Part shown: positions 9,001 to 18,153 of the stretch, piece after piece
Layout of the letters: each line of letters begins with the position of its first letter
How positions within the stretch are numbered: position 1 is the first letter of the stretch
Origin: Streptomyces sp. Mut1
GTDB taxonomy: Bacteria; Actinomycetota; Actinomycetes; Streptomycetales; Streptomycetaceae
NCBI RefSeq assembly: GCF_030719295.1
Contig: NZ_CP120997.1
Span: forward strand, 3,476,501 to 3,540,500
DNA: 64,000 nt
Reading direction: 5' to 3'
Translations under genes and position numbers: made by a program
Notes under the pieces: model-generated
What the model was told of the DNA's origin: nothing
Databases searched by the model: none
The model's input: the letters and a program-made list of their open reading frames with translations, nothing else

Positions 9001-9158
9001 TACTGCTTCTCCCGCTTCAGGTAGGCCACGAGCTGCTCGGGGTTGTTCGGGCCGGGAACGACCTGGACCAGCTCCCAGCCGTCCTCGCCCCAGGTGTCCA
9101 GAATCTGCTTGGTCGCGTGCACGAGAAGGGGCACGGTCGCGTATTCCCACTTGGTCAT
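9000..9158 (-). CDS. DUF4177 small protein
   Basis: A 52-aa protein beginning MTKWEYATVPLLVHATKQIL and containing the DTWGEDGWELVQVVPG core of DUF4177. It is predicted to be a small beta-rich cytosolic protein of unknown function. The same small gene sits upstream of the RidA gene in other actinobacteria (Rv3678A in M. tuberculosis), which supports the short start at 9158 over the longer open frame. Confidence 0.85.
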   Translation of the reverse strand: MTKWEYATVPLLVHATKQILDTWGEDGWELVQVVPGPNNPEQLVAYLKREKQ

Positions 9159-9240
9159 GGCCCGACTGTAATGCCTGCGCAATCCCGGCCATGCGCAGCC
9201 TCGTGCGTAGCCTGCGGTGTGACTGGTTAGGCTCGAATAC

Positions 9241-10230
9241 GTGAGCAGGTTCCAGGTCGTCAGCGGCAAGGGCGGTACCGGTAAGACCACGGTTGCCGCC
9301 GCCCTCGCGCTCGCCCTCGCGACCGAGGGCAGGCGCACCCTCCTCGTCGAGGTCGAGGGCAGACAGGGCATCGCCCAGCTCTTCGAGGCGGACTCCCTGC
9401 CCTACGAGGAGCGGAAGATCGCCGTCGCCCCGGGCGGCGGCGAGGTCTACGCGCTCGCGATCGACGCGGAGCTCGCGCTCCTCGACTACCTCCAGATGTT
9501 CTACAAGCTCGGCAGCGCGGGCCGGGCGCTCAAGAAGCTCGGCGCGATCGACTTCGCGACCACGATCGCGCCGGGTGTGCGGGACGTCCTGCTGACGGGC
9601 AAGGCCTGCGAGGCCGTGCGCCGCAAGGACCGGCAGAACCGGTTCGTCTACGACTACGTGATCATGGACGCCCCGCCGACCGGCCGCATCACCCGCTTCC
9701 TCAATGTGAACGACGAGGTGGCGGGGCTCGCCCGGATCGGCCCGATACACAATCAGGCGCAGGCCGTGATGCGGGTGCTGAAGTCCCCGGAGACCGCGGT
9801 GAACCTGGTGACGCTGCTGGAGGAGATGCCGGTCCAGGAGACCGCGGACGGCATCGCGGAGCTGCGGGCCGCCGAACTACCCGTGGGCCGGGTCATCGTG
9901 AACATGGTGCGCCCGCAGCTGCTGGACGGGGACGCGCTGCGTGCCACGGTCGGCGGCCGGCGCAAGGAGATCGCCAGGACGCTGACGCGGGCCGGCGTGA
10001 CCGGCGCCGCGGGGCTCGTGCGCCCCCTGGTCGAGCAGGCCGCCGAGCACACCCAGCGGGTCGAACTGGAACGTGAGCAGCGCGCCGTGCTGGCCGGCCT
10101 CGGCCTGCCGGGATACGAGCTTCCGCTGATCGGCGAGGGGGTGGACCTGGCCGGGCTGTACGACCTGGCGGTCGGGCTCCGGGAGCAGGGCGCGGGCGCA
10201 GGCGAGTCCGGACGAGGGGCGGGTTCATGA
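9241..10230 (+). CDS. ArsA-family ATPase, first subunit
   Basis: A 329-aa P-loop ATPase of the ArsA/GET3/MinD superfamily. The deviant Walker A motif SGKGGTGKTT is at residues 9-18 and a switch-like DYVIMDAPPTGR near residue 140. It corresponds to Rv3679 and to the first of two such genes next to wblA in S. coelicolor. Family members handle metalloids or tail-anchored proteins; in mycobacteria the pair has been linked to stress resistance. The GTG start lies 82 bp from the divergent DUF4177 gene. It overlaps the second ATPase gene by 4 nt, suggesting a heterodimer. Confidence 0.85.
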   Translation: MSRFQVVSGKGGTGKTTVAAALALALATEGRRTLLVEVEGRQGIAQLFEADSLPYEERKIAVAPGGGEVYALAIDAELALLDYLQMFYKLGSAGRALKKLGAIDFATTIAPGVRDVLLTGKACEAVRRKDRQNRFVYDYVIMDAPPTGRITRFLNVNDEVAGLARIGPIHNQAQAVMRVLKSPETAVNLVTLLEEMPVQETADGIAELRAAELPVGRVIVNMVRPQLLDGDALRATVGGRRKEIARTLTRAGVTGAAGLVRPLVEQAAEHTQRVELEREQRAVLAGLGLPGYELPLIGEGVDLAGLYDLAVGLREQGAGAGESGRGAGS

Positions 10231-11603
10231 CAGCACGTACGAACGCGGGAGCGGGCGAGGGGACGAGCACGACGGCCCCCGCCCCCTCGCTGGACACCGA
10301 CGCCCTGATCGACGATCCGGACATCCGGATCATCGTGTGCTGCGGCTCGGGCGGTGTCGGCAAGACGACCACCGCCGCCGCGCTCGGCGTACGGGCGGCG
10401 GAGCGCGGCCGGAAGGTCGTCGTCCTCACCATCGACCCGGCCCGCAGGCTCGCCCAGTCCATGGGCATCGACTCCCTGGACAACGTCCCGCGCCGGGTGA
10501 AGGGCATCGAGGGCGAGGACGCCGGTGAGCTGCACGCGATGATGCTCGACATGAAGCGGACCTTCGACGAGATCGTCGAGGCGCACGCGGACGGCGAGCG
10601 GGCCCGCGCGATCCTGGAGAACCCCTTCTACCAGTCCCTGTCGGCCGGCTTCGCGGGCACGCAGGAGTACATGGCGATGGAGAAGCTCGGCCAGCTGCGG
10701 GCGCGCGACGAGTGGGACCTGATCGTCGTCGACACCCCTCCGTCGCGGTCCGCGCTGGACTTCCTGGACGCACCGAAGCGGCTGGGCTCGTTCCTGGACG
10801 GGAAGTTCATCAAGTTGCTGATGGCTCCGGCGAAAATGGGCGGCCGGGCCGGAATGAAGTTCCTCAACGTGGGAATGTCGATGATGACCGGGACGCTGGG
10901 CAAGCTGCTCGGCGGCCAGTTCCTGCGTGACGTACAGACCTTCGTCGCCGCGATGGACACCATGTTCGGCGGCTTCCGTACCCGGGCCGATGCCACGTAC
11001 AAACTGCTTCAGGCGCCCGGTACGGCGTTTCTCGTCGTCGCGACGCCGGAGCGGGACGCGCTCCGCGAAGCGGCGTACTTCGTGGAACGCCTGGCCGCGG
11101 AGGACATGCCGCTGGCCGGCCTGGTGCTCAACCGGGTCCACGGCAGTGACGCCGCACGGCTCTCGGCCGAGCAGGCGCTGACCGCCGCAGAAAATCTTGA
11201 AGCCGTCGGCATTGTGGATCAGACGGCCGGGAAGGCTGGACTTCGTGAGCCCGCCGACTCCCCCGCGGCCGGGTCCGCACCGCCCCCCGACACCACCGCA
11301 TCCCACGCACGCGAAGCCGACTCGGACGCGACGCCCGAAGCCGACGTCACGGCAGATGCCACCACAGAGGTCACACCGGATGTCACCACCGAAGAACTGA
11401 CGGCAGCCCTGCTGCGTCTGCATGCCGAACGCATGCAGATGGTCGCGCGCGAACAGGACACACGCGACCGCTTCACCGCACTGCACCCCGAGGTGGCCGT
11501 GACCGCCGTGGCCGCGCTGCCCGGAGATGTCCATGACCTCTCGGGGCTACGAGCCATCGGGGACCGGCTCGCGACCGGTTCGCCCCCGGCCGGAGCTGCC
11601 TAG
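10227..11603 (+). CDS. ArsA-family ATPase, second subunit
   Basis: A 458-aa ArsA/GET3-like ATPase with the P-loop CGSGGVGKTTTAAALG at about residues 36-51 and a switch region DLIVVDTPPSRSALDFLD. Between about residues 340 and 395 there is an acidic, Thr/Asp-rich low-complexity insertion (ADSDATPEADVTADATTE) that is probably a disordered linker. Translation is coupled to the first ATPase (ATGA). It corresponds to Rv3680. The next gene, wblA, is convergent. Confidence 0.85.
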   Translation: MTARTNAGAGEGTSTTAPAPSLDTDALIDDPDIRIIVCCGSGGVGKTTTAAALGVRAAERGRKVVVLTIDPARRLAQSMGIDSLDNVPRRVKGIEGEDAGELHAMMLDMKRTFDEIVEAHADGERARAILENPFYQSLSAGFAGTQEYMAMEKLGQLRARDEWDLIVVDTPPSRSALDFLDAPKRLGSFLDGKFIKLLMAPAKMGGRAGMKFLNVGMSMMTGTLGKLLGGQFLRDVQTFVAAMDTMFGGFRTRADATYKLLQAPGTAFLVVATPERDALREAAYFVERLAAEDMPLAGLVLNRVHGSDAARLSAEQALTAAENLEAVGIVDQTAGKAGLREPADSPAAGSAPPPDTTASHAREADSDATPEADVTADATTEVTPDVTTEELTAALLRLHAERMQMVAREQDTRDRFTALHPEVAVTAVAALPGDVHDLSGLRAIGDRLATGSPPAGAA

Positions 11604-11640
11604 CCCCTCGTACGCGTAAGCCGTACGTACTGCCGCCGGT

Positions 11641-11991
11641 CTATCCCACGGCGGCGAACGTCTCGTGCAGCTCGTCGTCCTCCAGCCCGATCGCCACAGG
11701 CAGGATGCCCGTGGACCGCTCGTACTCGCTGCGGGCGGTCTCCAGCAGCCGGCGCCAGGACGTCACGGTCGGACGCCTGCGCAGCAATGCGCGGCGCTCC
11801 CGCTCGGTCATCCCGCCCCACACGCCGAACTCGACGCGATTGTCCAGCGCGTCGGCCAGGCACTCGGTCCGCACCGGGCATCCGGTGCACACCGCCTTTG
11901 CCCTGTTCTGCGCTGCCCCTTGTACGAACAGTTCATCCGGATCAGTAGTGCGGCAGGCTGCCTGCGCACTCCAGTCGGTTACCCAGCCCAT
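11641..11991 (-). CDS. wblA: WhiB-family iron-sulfur regulator WblA
   Basis: A 116-aa WhiB protein if translated from MGWVTDWSAQ. The four [4Fe-4S] cysteines are Cys13, Cys35, Cys38 and Cys44 (ACRTT, VCTGCPVRTEC), followed by the GVWGGMTERERR turn and a basic DNA-binding tail (LLRRRPTVTSWRRLL). Upstream in-frame starts (GTG at 12048) exist, but the shorter form matches what I recall of S. coelicolor WblA (SCO3579) and has a purine-rich stretch upstream. WblA is a pleiotropic regulator of sporulation and antibiotic production. Its place next to the ArsA pair and PBP matches whiB4 in M. tuberculosis. Confidence 0.9.
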   Translation of the reverse strand: MGWVTDWSAQAACRTTDPDELFVQGAAQNRAKAVCTGCPVRTECLADALDNRVEFGVWGGMTERERRALLRRRPTVTSWRRLLETARSEYERSTGILPVAIGLEDDELHETFAAVG

Positions 11992-12377
11992 CCCGGCGCC
12001 GTCCTCTCCCGAATCGAGGCTCCCCCACGGCGGCAGCGGCATATTCACCGCTGCCAGTTGAGGACGTTACGGAAGGTGGCGACAGCACAACACCCCCTTC
12101 GGGCCCAATCTTGAATGGCCCGAACGGACTATGCGTATGCGGCAGATCACCCAGGGGAGTGAGGTGAGGACATGCGCGACTATCCCGTCAGAATCGGGAC
12201 AGTTCACCAGAATCACAACGGACGTTCGGTGACACACGAGGCGAATTCGGGAGCGCCGGAGCGTGTGGCCGGATCGTGCACGGGGGTTGATACGGAACTG
12301 GACTGCTGTGACAGTTGGGAGCAGCTTAGGCCAAGGCATATACGTGTGTCCGGCGAATGAGAACGTAGGCTGCCCCC
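11992..12377. other. Divergent promoter region wblA / penicillin-binding protein
   Basis: These 386 bases separate the divergent wblA and PBP genes and must hold both promoters. I cannot assign -10/-35 elements with confidence, and the short open frames inside look like noise. Confidence 0.5.
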
Positions 12378-14627
12378 ATGCCAAAGAAGCGCTCGGGCGG
12401 GGGTCTCACGACGACCCAGCAGGCCGCCAAGTTCCTCGGTGTCGCCGCACTCTCCGGAGTCGTTCTGGCGGGCATCGCGCTGCCGGCTGCCGGAGCACTG
12501 GGTCTCGCCGCCAAGGGGACGGTCGACGGGTTCGACGAGATCCCGGCCAACCTGAAGACTCCGCCGCTGAGTCAGCGCACCAAGATCCTGGACAACAAGG
12601 GCGGTCTGATCGCCACGGTCTACTCGCGCGACCGCACAGTGGTGCCGCTGACAAGCATCTCCCCGTACATGCAGAACGCGATCGTCGCGATCGAGGACGC
12701 CCGCTTCTACGAGCACGGCGCGGTCGACCTCAAGGGCATCCTGCGCGCGATGAACAGCAACGTACAGGCGGGCGGGACCGCGCAGGGCGCGTCGACCCTC
12801 ACCCAGCAGTACGTGAAGAACGTCTTCGTCGAGGAGGCGGGCGACGACCCCGCCAAGGTCGCCGAGGCCACCCAGCAGACGCTGGGCCGCAAGGTCCAGG
12901 AGCTGAAGTACGCGATCCAGGTCGAGGAAGAGCTCGGCAAGAAGAAGATCCTGGAGAACTACCTCAACATCACCTTCTTCGGGCAGCAGGCGTACGGCGT
13001 CGAGGCGGCCTCCCAGCGCTACTTCTCCAAGTCCGCGAAGGACCTGAAGCTGGAGGAGGCGGCGCTGCTCGCCGGGATCGTGCAGTCGCCCAGCCGCTAC
13101 GACCCCATCAACGACACGGAGGAAGCGACCAAGCGCCGCAACACCGTGCTCCAGCGGATGGCGGACGTCAAGAAGATCTCGCAGGAGCAGGCCGACAAGG
13201 CCAAGGACACCCCGATCAAGCTGAAGGTCAAGCGCCCGCAGAACGGCTGCATCACCGCCGTGAACGGTGCCGGCTTCTTCTGCGACTACGTACGCCAGAT
13301 CGTCACGAGCGACTCGGCCTTCGGCAAGACCGCGAAGGACCGCGCCAAGCTCTGGGCGACCGGCGGACTGACCATCAAGACCACCCTGGACCCCAGGTCG
13401 CAGGCCGCGTCCAACGAGGCGGCCACCTCCCGGGTCAACAACGACGACAAGGTCGCGGCCGCGCTCGTCCAGGTCCAGCCCGGCACCGGGCAGATCCTGG
13501 CGATGGCCCAGTCCCGGCCGTACGGTCTCGACGCGTCCAAGCACCAGACCGTGCTGAACCTCTCCGTCGACCACAAGATGGGCGGCAGCTACGCCGGCTT
13601 CCAGGTCGGGTCGACCTTCAAGCCGATCACTGCGGCGGCGGCGCTGGAGAAGGGCATCAGCCCGGCCCAGAGCTTCGACACTCCCTCCTCGATAACGCTG
13701 CCCGCCGACGCCTTCCGCACCTGTGACGGCGGCCCCGCGGACGACAAACCGTGGGACGTGGAGAACGAGACCGAGTCGGAAAAGGGCATGTTCGACATGA
13801 CCAGCGCGCTGGGCAAGTCGATCAACACCTACTTCGCCAAGCTGGAGCAGAAGGCCGGCCTCTGCGAGACGCTCGCGATGGCCAAGAAGGTCGGCTACGA
13901 CCGCGGCGACAACAAGCAGCTGCTCCAGATCCCCACCACCACCCTCGGCAGCCAGGAGTCGACACCGCTGGCCATGGCCTCGGTGTACGCGACCTTCGCC
14001 AACCGTGGCACGTACTGCACGCCGGTCGCCCTCCTCTCGGTGACCAAGCCGGACGGCAAGCCGATCGACGTACCGAAGACGACCTGCAACCGGGCCATGA
14101 GTGAGCACACGGCCGACACGATCAACCAGATGCTCAAGGGCGTCGTCGAGGACGGCACCGGTACGCAGGCCGGCCTGGACGACCGGGACAACGCGGGCAA
14201 GACCGGTACCACCGACGAGCGCAAGAACGTCTGGTTCGTCGGCTACACGCCGAACCTGTCCACAGCGGTGTGGGTCGGAAGCGACGGCGCCAAGCAGATC
14301 TCGATGAGCAACATCACCATCGGCGGCCAGTACTACGAGGACGTCTGTGGCGGCTGCCTCCCCGGCCCGATATGGCGTACGGCGATGACCGGCTCCCTGA
14401 CCTCCGCCGAGACCCCGTCCTTCAACCACGTCGATGTACCGCGGGCGAAGCAGAAGGAAGAGAAGGACAAGGACAAGAACAAGGACCCGGGCAAGAAGCC
14501 CGGCGACGACAACAAGCCCGGTGACGACAACAACCCGTTCCCCGGCATCAGCATCCCGCCGGGCGTGATCGGCGGGAACGACGGCCACGGCCGCGGCCAG
14601 AACGACGGCGGCACGAACGGCCCGTGA
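12378..14627 (+). CDS. Class A penicillin-binding protein (transglycosylase/transpeptidase)
   Basis: A 749-aa bifunctional peptidoglycan synthase. One N-terminal transmembrane helix (about residues 22-48) is followed by a GT51 glycosyltransferase domain with IEDARFYEHGAVDLKG and GASTLTQQYVKN. The transpeptidase domain has the active-site SxxK in VGSTFKPIT, an SxN motif (GKSINTY) and KTGTT. The last 50 residues are Lys/Asp/Pro/Gly-rich low complexity (KDKDKNKDPGKKPGDDNKPG). It polymerises and crosslinks glycan at the outer membrane face. By synteny it is the PonA2 (Rv3682) counterpart. The transcript ends at a long hairpin. Confidence 0.9.
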   Translation: MPKKRSGGGLTTTQQAAKFLGVAALSGVVLAGIALPAAGALGLAAKGTVDGFDEIPANLKTPPLSQRTKILDNKGGLIATVYSRDRTVVPLTSISPYMQNAIVAIEDARFYEHGAVDLKGILRAMNSNVQAGGTAQGASTLTQQYVKNVFVEEAGDDPAKVAEATQQTLGRKVQELKYAIQVEEELGKKKILENYLNITFFGQQAYGVEAASQRYFSKSAKDLKLEEAALLAGIVQSPSRYDPINDTEEATKRRNTVLQRMADVKKISQEQADKAKDTPIKLKVKRPQNGCITAVNGAGFFCDYVRQIVTSDSAFGKTAKDRAKLWATGGLTIKTTLDPRSQAASNEAATSRVNNDDKVAAALVQVQPGTGQILAMAQSRPYGLDASKHQTVLNLSVDHKMGGSYAGFQVGSTFKPITAAAALEKGISPAQSFDTPSSITLPADAFRTCDGGPADDKPWDVENETESEKGMFDMTSALGKSINTYFAKLEQKAGLCETLAMAKKVGYDRGDNKQLLQIPTTTLGSQESTPLAMASVYATFANRGTYCTPVALLSVTKPDGKPIDVPKTTCNRAMSEHTADTINQMLKGVVEDGTGTQAGLDDRDNAGKTGTTDERKNVWFVGYTPNLSTAVWVGSDGAKQISMSNITIGGQYYEDVCGGCLPGPIWRTAMTGSLTSAETPSFNHVDVPRAKQKEEKDKDKNKDPGKKPGDDNKPGDDNNPFPGISIPPGVIGGNDGHGRGQNDGGTNGP

Positions 14628-14660
14628 GCCGCCGCGGACAGCGATACGGCGCCTGAGCCG

Positions 14661-14725
14661 CAGGTGCGATACGAGGAGGGGCGCACCCGGATTGTCCGGG
14701 GGCGCCCCTCCTCGTATCGCACCTG
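14661..14725. terminator. Long terminator hairpin after the PBP gene
   Basis: A perfect 24-bp inverted repeat (arms 14661-14684 and 14702-14725) begins 34 bp after the PBP stop. The 17-nt loop can itself form a small CCGGA/TCCGG hairpin. It probably serves both this gene and the convergent YqeY gene. Confidence 0.85.
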
Positions 14726-14869
14726 CTTATATACGTCTACGTCCACGTCTGACGCCTGTCCGTGCGACGGATGCGTCCGACGGCTTACCCGAGCGGCGCG
14801 GCTCCGTCCGGCGCGTACGTCCAACGCCCACTCATCCTCCGCGGGTGGACCTGGGGGAGGGGGGCGGAC

Positions 14870-15334
14870 TCAGCCTGCGAGGAGCTTCTTCACCGCGGCG
14901 GCCACCCGGCCGCCGTCGGCGCGGCCCGCGACCTTCGGATTGACGATCTTCATGACGGCACCCATCGCACGCGGCCCCTCGGCGCCGGCGGCCTTGGCCT
15001 CGTCGACGGCGGACGCCACGATCGCGGCCAGCTCCTCGTCGCTCAGCTGCTGCGGGAGATACGTGTCGAGCAGTTCGCCCTCCTTCTTCTCCCGCTCGGC
15101 CTGCTCGGTCCGGCCGCCCTTGGCGAAGGCCTCGGCCGCCTCGCGGCGCTTCTTGGCCTCCTTGGCGATCACCTTCTGCACCTCGTCGTCGGAGAGTTCG
15201 CGGGCGGTCTTGCCGCCGACCTCTTCCTTGGTGATCGCGGTGAGGGTCAGCCGGAGCGTGGACGAGGTCAGCTCGTCACGCGCCTTCATGGCCGTGGTGA
15301 GGTCTTCCTTGAGCTTGGACTTGAGCGTGGTCAT
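14870..15334 (-). CDS. GatB/YqeY domain-containing protein
   Basis: A 154-aa protein starting MTTLKSKLKEDLTTAMKARD, with the YqeY hallmarks LRLTLTAITKEE, an alanine/lysine-rich central helix and GAVMKIVNPKVAGRADGG. YqeY proteins resemble the tail domain of the GatB amidotransferase subunit; their role is not well defined. The ATG at 15334 is preferred over a longer upstream frame because family members begin with this sequence. It is divergent from the metallophosphoesterase gene, the starts being about 80 bp apart. Confidence 0.85.
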   Translation of the reverse strand: MTTLKSKLKEDLTTAMKARDELTSSTLRLTLTAITKEEVGGKTARELSDDEVQKVIAKEAKKRREAAEAFAKGGRTEQAEREKKEGELLDTYLPQQLSDEELAAIVASAVDEAKAAGAEGPRAMGAVMKIVNPKVAGRADGGRVAAAVKKLLAG

Positions 15335-15413
15335 GGGGTGATTGTGGCAGGTGCGGGGTGCCCTGCGCCCGCCTGTTTTCCTGCGTGCCCGCCTCGTCTG
15401 CGACGATGGGCGC

Positions 15414-16355
15414 ATGCGCGCACGCTACGGAGTACCCCTGAAAATCACGGCGGTCACCGCCGCGGCCGGCGCCGCCGGTCTCGCCTACGCGGCAGGCTTC
15501 GAAGTCCGCTCGTTCCGCCTGCGCAGGGTGACGGTCCCGGTGCTCCCGCAGGGGGCCCGCCCGCTGCGGGTCCTCCAGATCTCCGACGTGCACATGGTCA
15601 GCGGCCAGCGCAAGAAGCGCGCCTGGCTCCAGTCGCTGGCCGGGCTGCGCCCGGACTTCGTCGTGAACACCGGCGACAACCTCTCGGACCCCGAGGCCGT
15701 GCCGGAGCTGCTGGACGCGCTCGGCCCGCTGATGGAGTTCCCGGGTGTGTACGTGTTCGGCTCCAACGACTACTACGGCCCCAAGCTCCGCAACCCGGTC
15801 CGCTACCTCTTCGAGAAGGCGTCGGGCAAGCACGGCCTCAACGGGAACGCCCCGGCGGTCGGCGTCGTCCACAACCCGTGGAAGCCGATGCGCGACGGCT
15901 TCGACGAGGCGGGCTGGCTGAACCTGTCCAACACCCGCGGCCGCCTCAAGCTCGACGGCCTGGAGCTCGCCTTCACCGGCCTGGACGACCCCCACATCAA
16001 GCGCGACCGGTACGCCGAGGTCTCGGGCGGCCCCGAAACGGACGCCGACCTCTCGATCGGCGTCGTCCACGCCCCCTACCTGCGCTCCCTCGACGCCTTC
16101 ACCACGGACGGTTACCCCCTGATCCTCGCCGGTCACACCCACGGCGGCCAGGTCTGCATCCCCTTCTACGGCGCCCTGGTCACCAACTGCGACCTGGACA
16201 CGGACCGCGTCAAGGGCCTCTCCACCCACTACGCCCACGGCAACCGCGCCTACCTCCACGTCTCGGCCGGCTGCGGCACCAGCCGCTACGCCCCGGTCCG
16301 GCTCGCCTGCCCCCCGGAAGCGACGCTCCTGACACTGACGCCCCGGGACGCGTGA
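15414..16355 (+). CDS. Metallophosphoesterase, membrane-anchored
   Basis: A 313-aa calcineurin-like phosphoesterase. An N-terminal hydrophobic segment (ITAVTAAAGAAGLAYAAGF) is followed by the metal-ligand motifs ISDVHM, NTGDNL, GSNDYYG and GHTHGGQ. It has the YkuE/YaeI-like organisation, in which the catalytic domain is tethered to the membrane. The substrate is unknown. The ATG at 15414 is chosen because the signal-anchor begins there. It is the Rv3683 counterpart and the last chromosomal gene before the tRNA-Pro integration site. Confidence 0.85.
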   Translation: MRARYGVPLKITAVTAAAGAAGLAYAAGFEVRSFRLRRVTVPVLPQGARPLRVLQISDVHMVSGQRKKRAWLQSLAGLRPDFVVNTGDNLSDPEAVPELLDALGPLMEFPGVYVFGSNDYYGPKLRNPVRYLFEKASGKHGLNGNAPAVGVVHNPWKPMRDGFDEAGWLNLSNTRGRLKLDGLELAFTGLDDPHIKRDRYAEVSGGPETDADLSIGVVHAPYLRSLDAFTTDGYPLILAGHTHGGQVCIPFYGALVTNCDLDTDRVKGLSTHYAHGNRAYLHVSAGCGTSRYAPVRLACPPEATLLTLTPRDA

Positions 16356-16448
16356 CCCACGCCCCACCCGATCCCGACAAAAACCGGATTTCGTCTCCGG
16401 GCGCCGGTGGGCTAAAGTAATCGATGTCGCCGGGAGACCAGTGACGAT

Positions 16449-16522
16449 CGGGGTGTAGCGCAGCTTGGCAGCGCGCTTCGTTCGGGACGAAGAGGTCGTG
16501 GGTTCAAATCCCGCCACCCCGA
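16449..16522 (+). tRNA. tRNA-Pro (anticodon CGG)
   Basis: The sequence folds as a cloverleaf: acceptor CGGGGTG/CACCCCG, D stem GCGC/GCGC, anticodon stem CTTCG/CGAAG with loop TTCGGGA (anticodon CGG, Pro), T stem GTGGG/CCCGC with loop TTCAAAT, and discriminator A. The 3' CCA is not encoded. Its 3' half is the attachment core of the integrated element, and the gene stays intact at attL. Confidence 0.97.
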
Positions 16523-16528
16523 CAGCTG
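16481..16528. repeat. attL core (48-bp direct repeat, tRNA-Pro 3' half)
   Basis: This stretch runs from the anticodon loop of tRNA-Pro to 6 nt past its 3' end and is identical to 47713-47760. Similarity continues beyond the core (ccaggtcaggggc in both), because each copy is followed by its own terminator hairpin. Confidence 0.95.
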
Positions 16529-16537
16529 TAAGACCAG

Positions 16538-16576
16538 GTCAGGGGCCTGATCCACTTAGTGGATCAGGCCCCTGAC
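16538..16576 (+). terminator. tRNA-Pro terminator hairpin (element-side copy)
   Basis: A perfect 18-bp inverted repeat with a TTA loop starts 16 bp after the tRNA. A related but distinct hairpin follows attR (47771-47808), so the element brought its own version. Confidence 0.8.
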
Positions 16577-16594
16577 TCGTTCCTGGGGGCGTCT

Positions 16595-16634
16595 TGGGAG
16601 CCGTTTGGGAGCCAATCTTGGAATCCGGCTCCCA
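16595..16634. promoter_or_regulatory. Putative recombinase arm-type sites, left end
   Basis: The octamer TGGGAGCC occurs at 16595 and again at 16606 (11-bp spacing), with an inverted copy GGCTCCCA at 16627-16634. The same pair with the same spacing occurs near attR. I infer binding sites for the integrase arm domain or the excisionase. Confidence 0.5.
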
Positions 16635-16699
16635 GAAGGTGAAGAGGGCGGATGGGCGGGCGAAGGCAAACCGCCCACGTAGGCTCTGAACGTCCGGCG

Positions 16700-17490
16700 T
16701 GCCACTGCCGGAGTACCAGGGGCGCCGTGGGTCATTTCTTCACCGTCGCCGGCGAGACGGCCACGCCGATCTCGCGCACCAGGCTGGCCGCGGAAAGCCT
16801 TCTTGAGCGGCAGCGCCTCAAGGCGTGGGTGATCGCCCACCCGCAGGTGCTCGGGGACTCGGTGCCCGTGATCACCGCGGAGTACGAGCGGTGGGCCGAC
16901 ACGGACGGAGTGCCTGCGCGCGACCGGCTGGACGTGGTGGGGCTGAACGCGACCGGGCCCCCTCATCGTGGTCGAGCTGACGCGCGGAACGGCCGACCAT
17001 GACGCGCACCTCCAGGCGAACACCTATGCCGACCTGGTCTCCCGGTTCGACCGGGACGCTCCCACCGGGCACACCGCGACTCCCTCTCGTGTAGGGGCAG
17101 GCCCTCGACTCGACGCGTGCAGGCAGCGCCACTCGGCCACCTGGACGGGGAGTGGAACCCAGAGCTGATCTAGCACCCTCGGCAGGTGTTCATCGCCATC
17201 GGCTTCCCCACGCAGAGCACTCACTCGATGGTCTGGCTGTGAGAAAGCCTCTACATCGACTCTCATCCAGGTGAGCCTGTGGAAGGTAGACGGGCACCTC
17301 ATCGCTGGCTCCACCAGGGTCTTTCCGACTGCGGAGGTAATGGGGTTCACGCTCACCCCGACCGGTCGAGGGTGAAGTGGCGGCTCAGAAACTGCAAGAG
17401 CGCTCGCGGTTTCGCAACGCCGCGCACGTCCTCGGCAGCGCGGGCCTGCTGCCGGATGGAACCGGGCTGCGGCTGACACCACGAGCATGT
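16700..17490 (+). pseudogene. Frameshifted nuclease-like (NucS/DUF91-type) remnant
   Basis: Conserved pieces lie in different frames. One frame reads LAAESLLERQRLKAWVIAHP then RDRLDVVGLNATG. After an extra base in the five-C run at 16958-16962 it resumes as PLIVVELTRGTADHD and YADLVSRF. Further pieces (SLWKVDGHLIAGSTRVFPTA near 17270, AAQKLQERSRFRNAAHVLG near 17380) follow with more shifts. The RLDVVGL...VVEL(K) pattern is that of PD-(D/E)xK nucleases, and the expected Lys is Thr here. Assigning all pieces to one parent gene is my inference. Confidence 0.6.
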
Positions 17491-17574
17491 CAACATGTGG
17501 CGGCTTACGACCCGCGGGTTCTCATGCCAGCCCATGAACGATATGTTCGCGATCTGGACAGCAGGGGGGCCTGG

Positions 17575-18153
17575 GTGAGTTCGAATTCCGATGATGTTGA
17601 AGAGGACCGCGAGAGCGACGAGCGTGATCTCGTAGATGGTCAGCTTCCCATGACTGCTCGACAGGAGCACTTCAGCCTGGCGTTCACTCGCATGGTTGCC
17701 TACGTGGCAGGCTGCGCAGTCAAGTCCCATGACACAGACTACGAGGGCGTAGACATAACGCTCACGTCGTCGGCCGACTATAGACGCTACTGGGGTGCAG
17801 AGTTTGATCTTCAACTGAAGTGCACTACTCAGCATCGGTATTTGAACGACACGCACATGACGTGGCCGATGCACACCAAACCGTATAGAAAACTCATCCA
17901 ACCCAGGCGATACCAGCGCGTCTACCTGGGCGTGCTCCTACTGCCGGAAGATGCTGACAAGTGGCTATCCGTAGATGAGAATCGCTTGATTACCGAGAGC
18001 CGTATGTACTGGCAGGCGGCGTCAGAGTTCGCCCCGGACAATGGAACACAGAAAACCAAGACGGTTCACCTGCCCCGCGCGAACCTCTTCGCGGGTGAGC
18101 AGCTGCTCGGAATCATGAAGAGCATAGGCGACGACGAGGGAGGCACCAGGTGA
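17575..18153 (+). CDS. DUF4365 domain protein, nuclease-like
   Basis: A 192-aa protein (GTG start at 17575, preceded by caggggggcctgg). The open frame extends upstream to 17377, but that part looks like debris of the neighbouring pseudogene; an ATG at 17650 is also possible. The DUF4365 core begins TARQEHFSLAFTRMVAYVAG and contains DTDYEGVDITL and FDLQLKCTTQ. These provide the E, D and QxK residues of a PD-(D/E)xK-like fold, so a nuclease is likely but untested. The stop overlaps the GTG of the next gene (GTGA). The gene is less GC-rich than the chromosome, which points to horizontal origin. Confidence 0.7.
   Translation: MSSNSDDVEEDRESDERDLVDGQLPMTARQEHFSLAFTRMVAYVAGCAVKSHDTDYEGVDITLTSSADYRRYWGAEFDLQLKCTTQHRYLNDTHMTWPMHTKPYRKLIQPRRYQRVYLGVLLLPEDADKWLSVDENRLITESRMYWQAASEFAPDNGTQKTKTVHLPRANLFAGEQLLGIMKSIGDDEGGTR

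Noticed and set aside
12213..14588. A 791-codon open frame on the - strand
   Set aside because: It is the antisense shadow of the penicillin-binding protein gene, with no conserved motifs.
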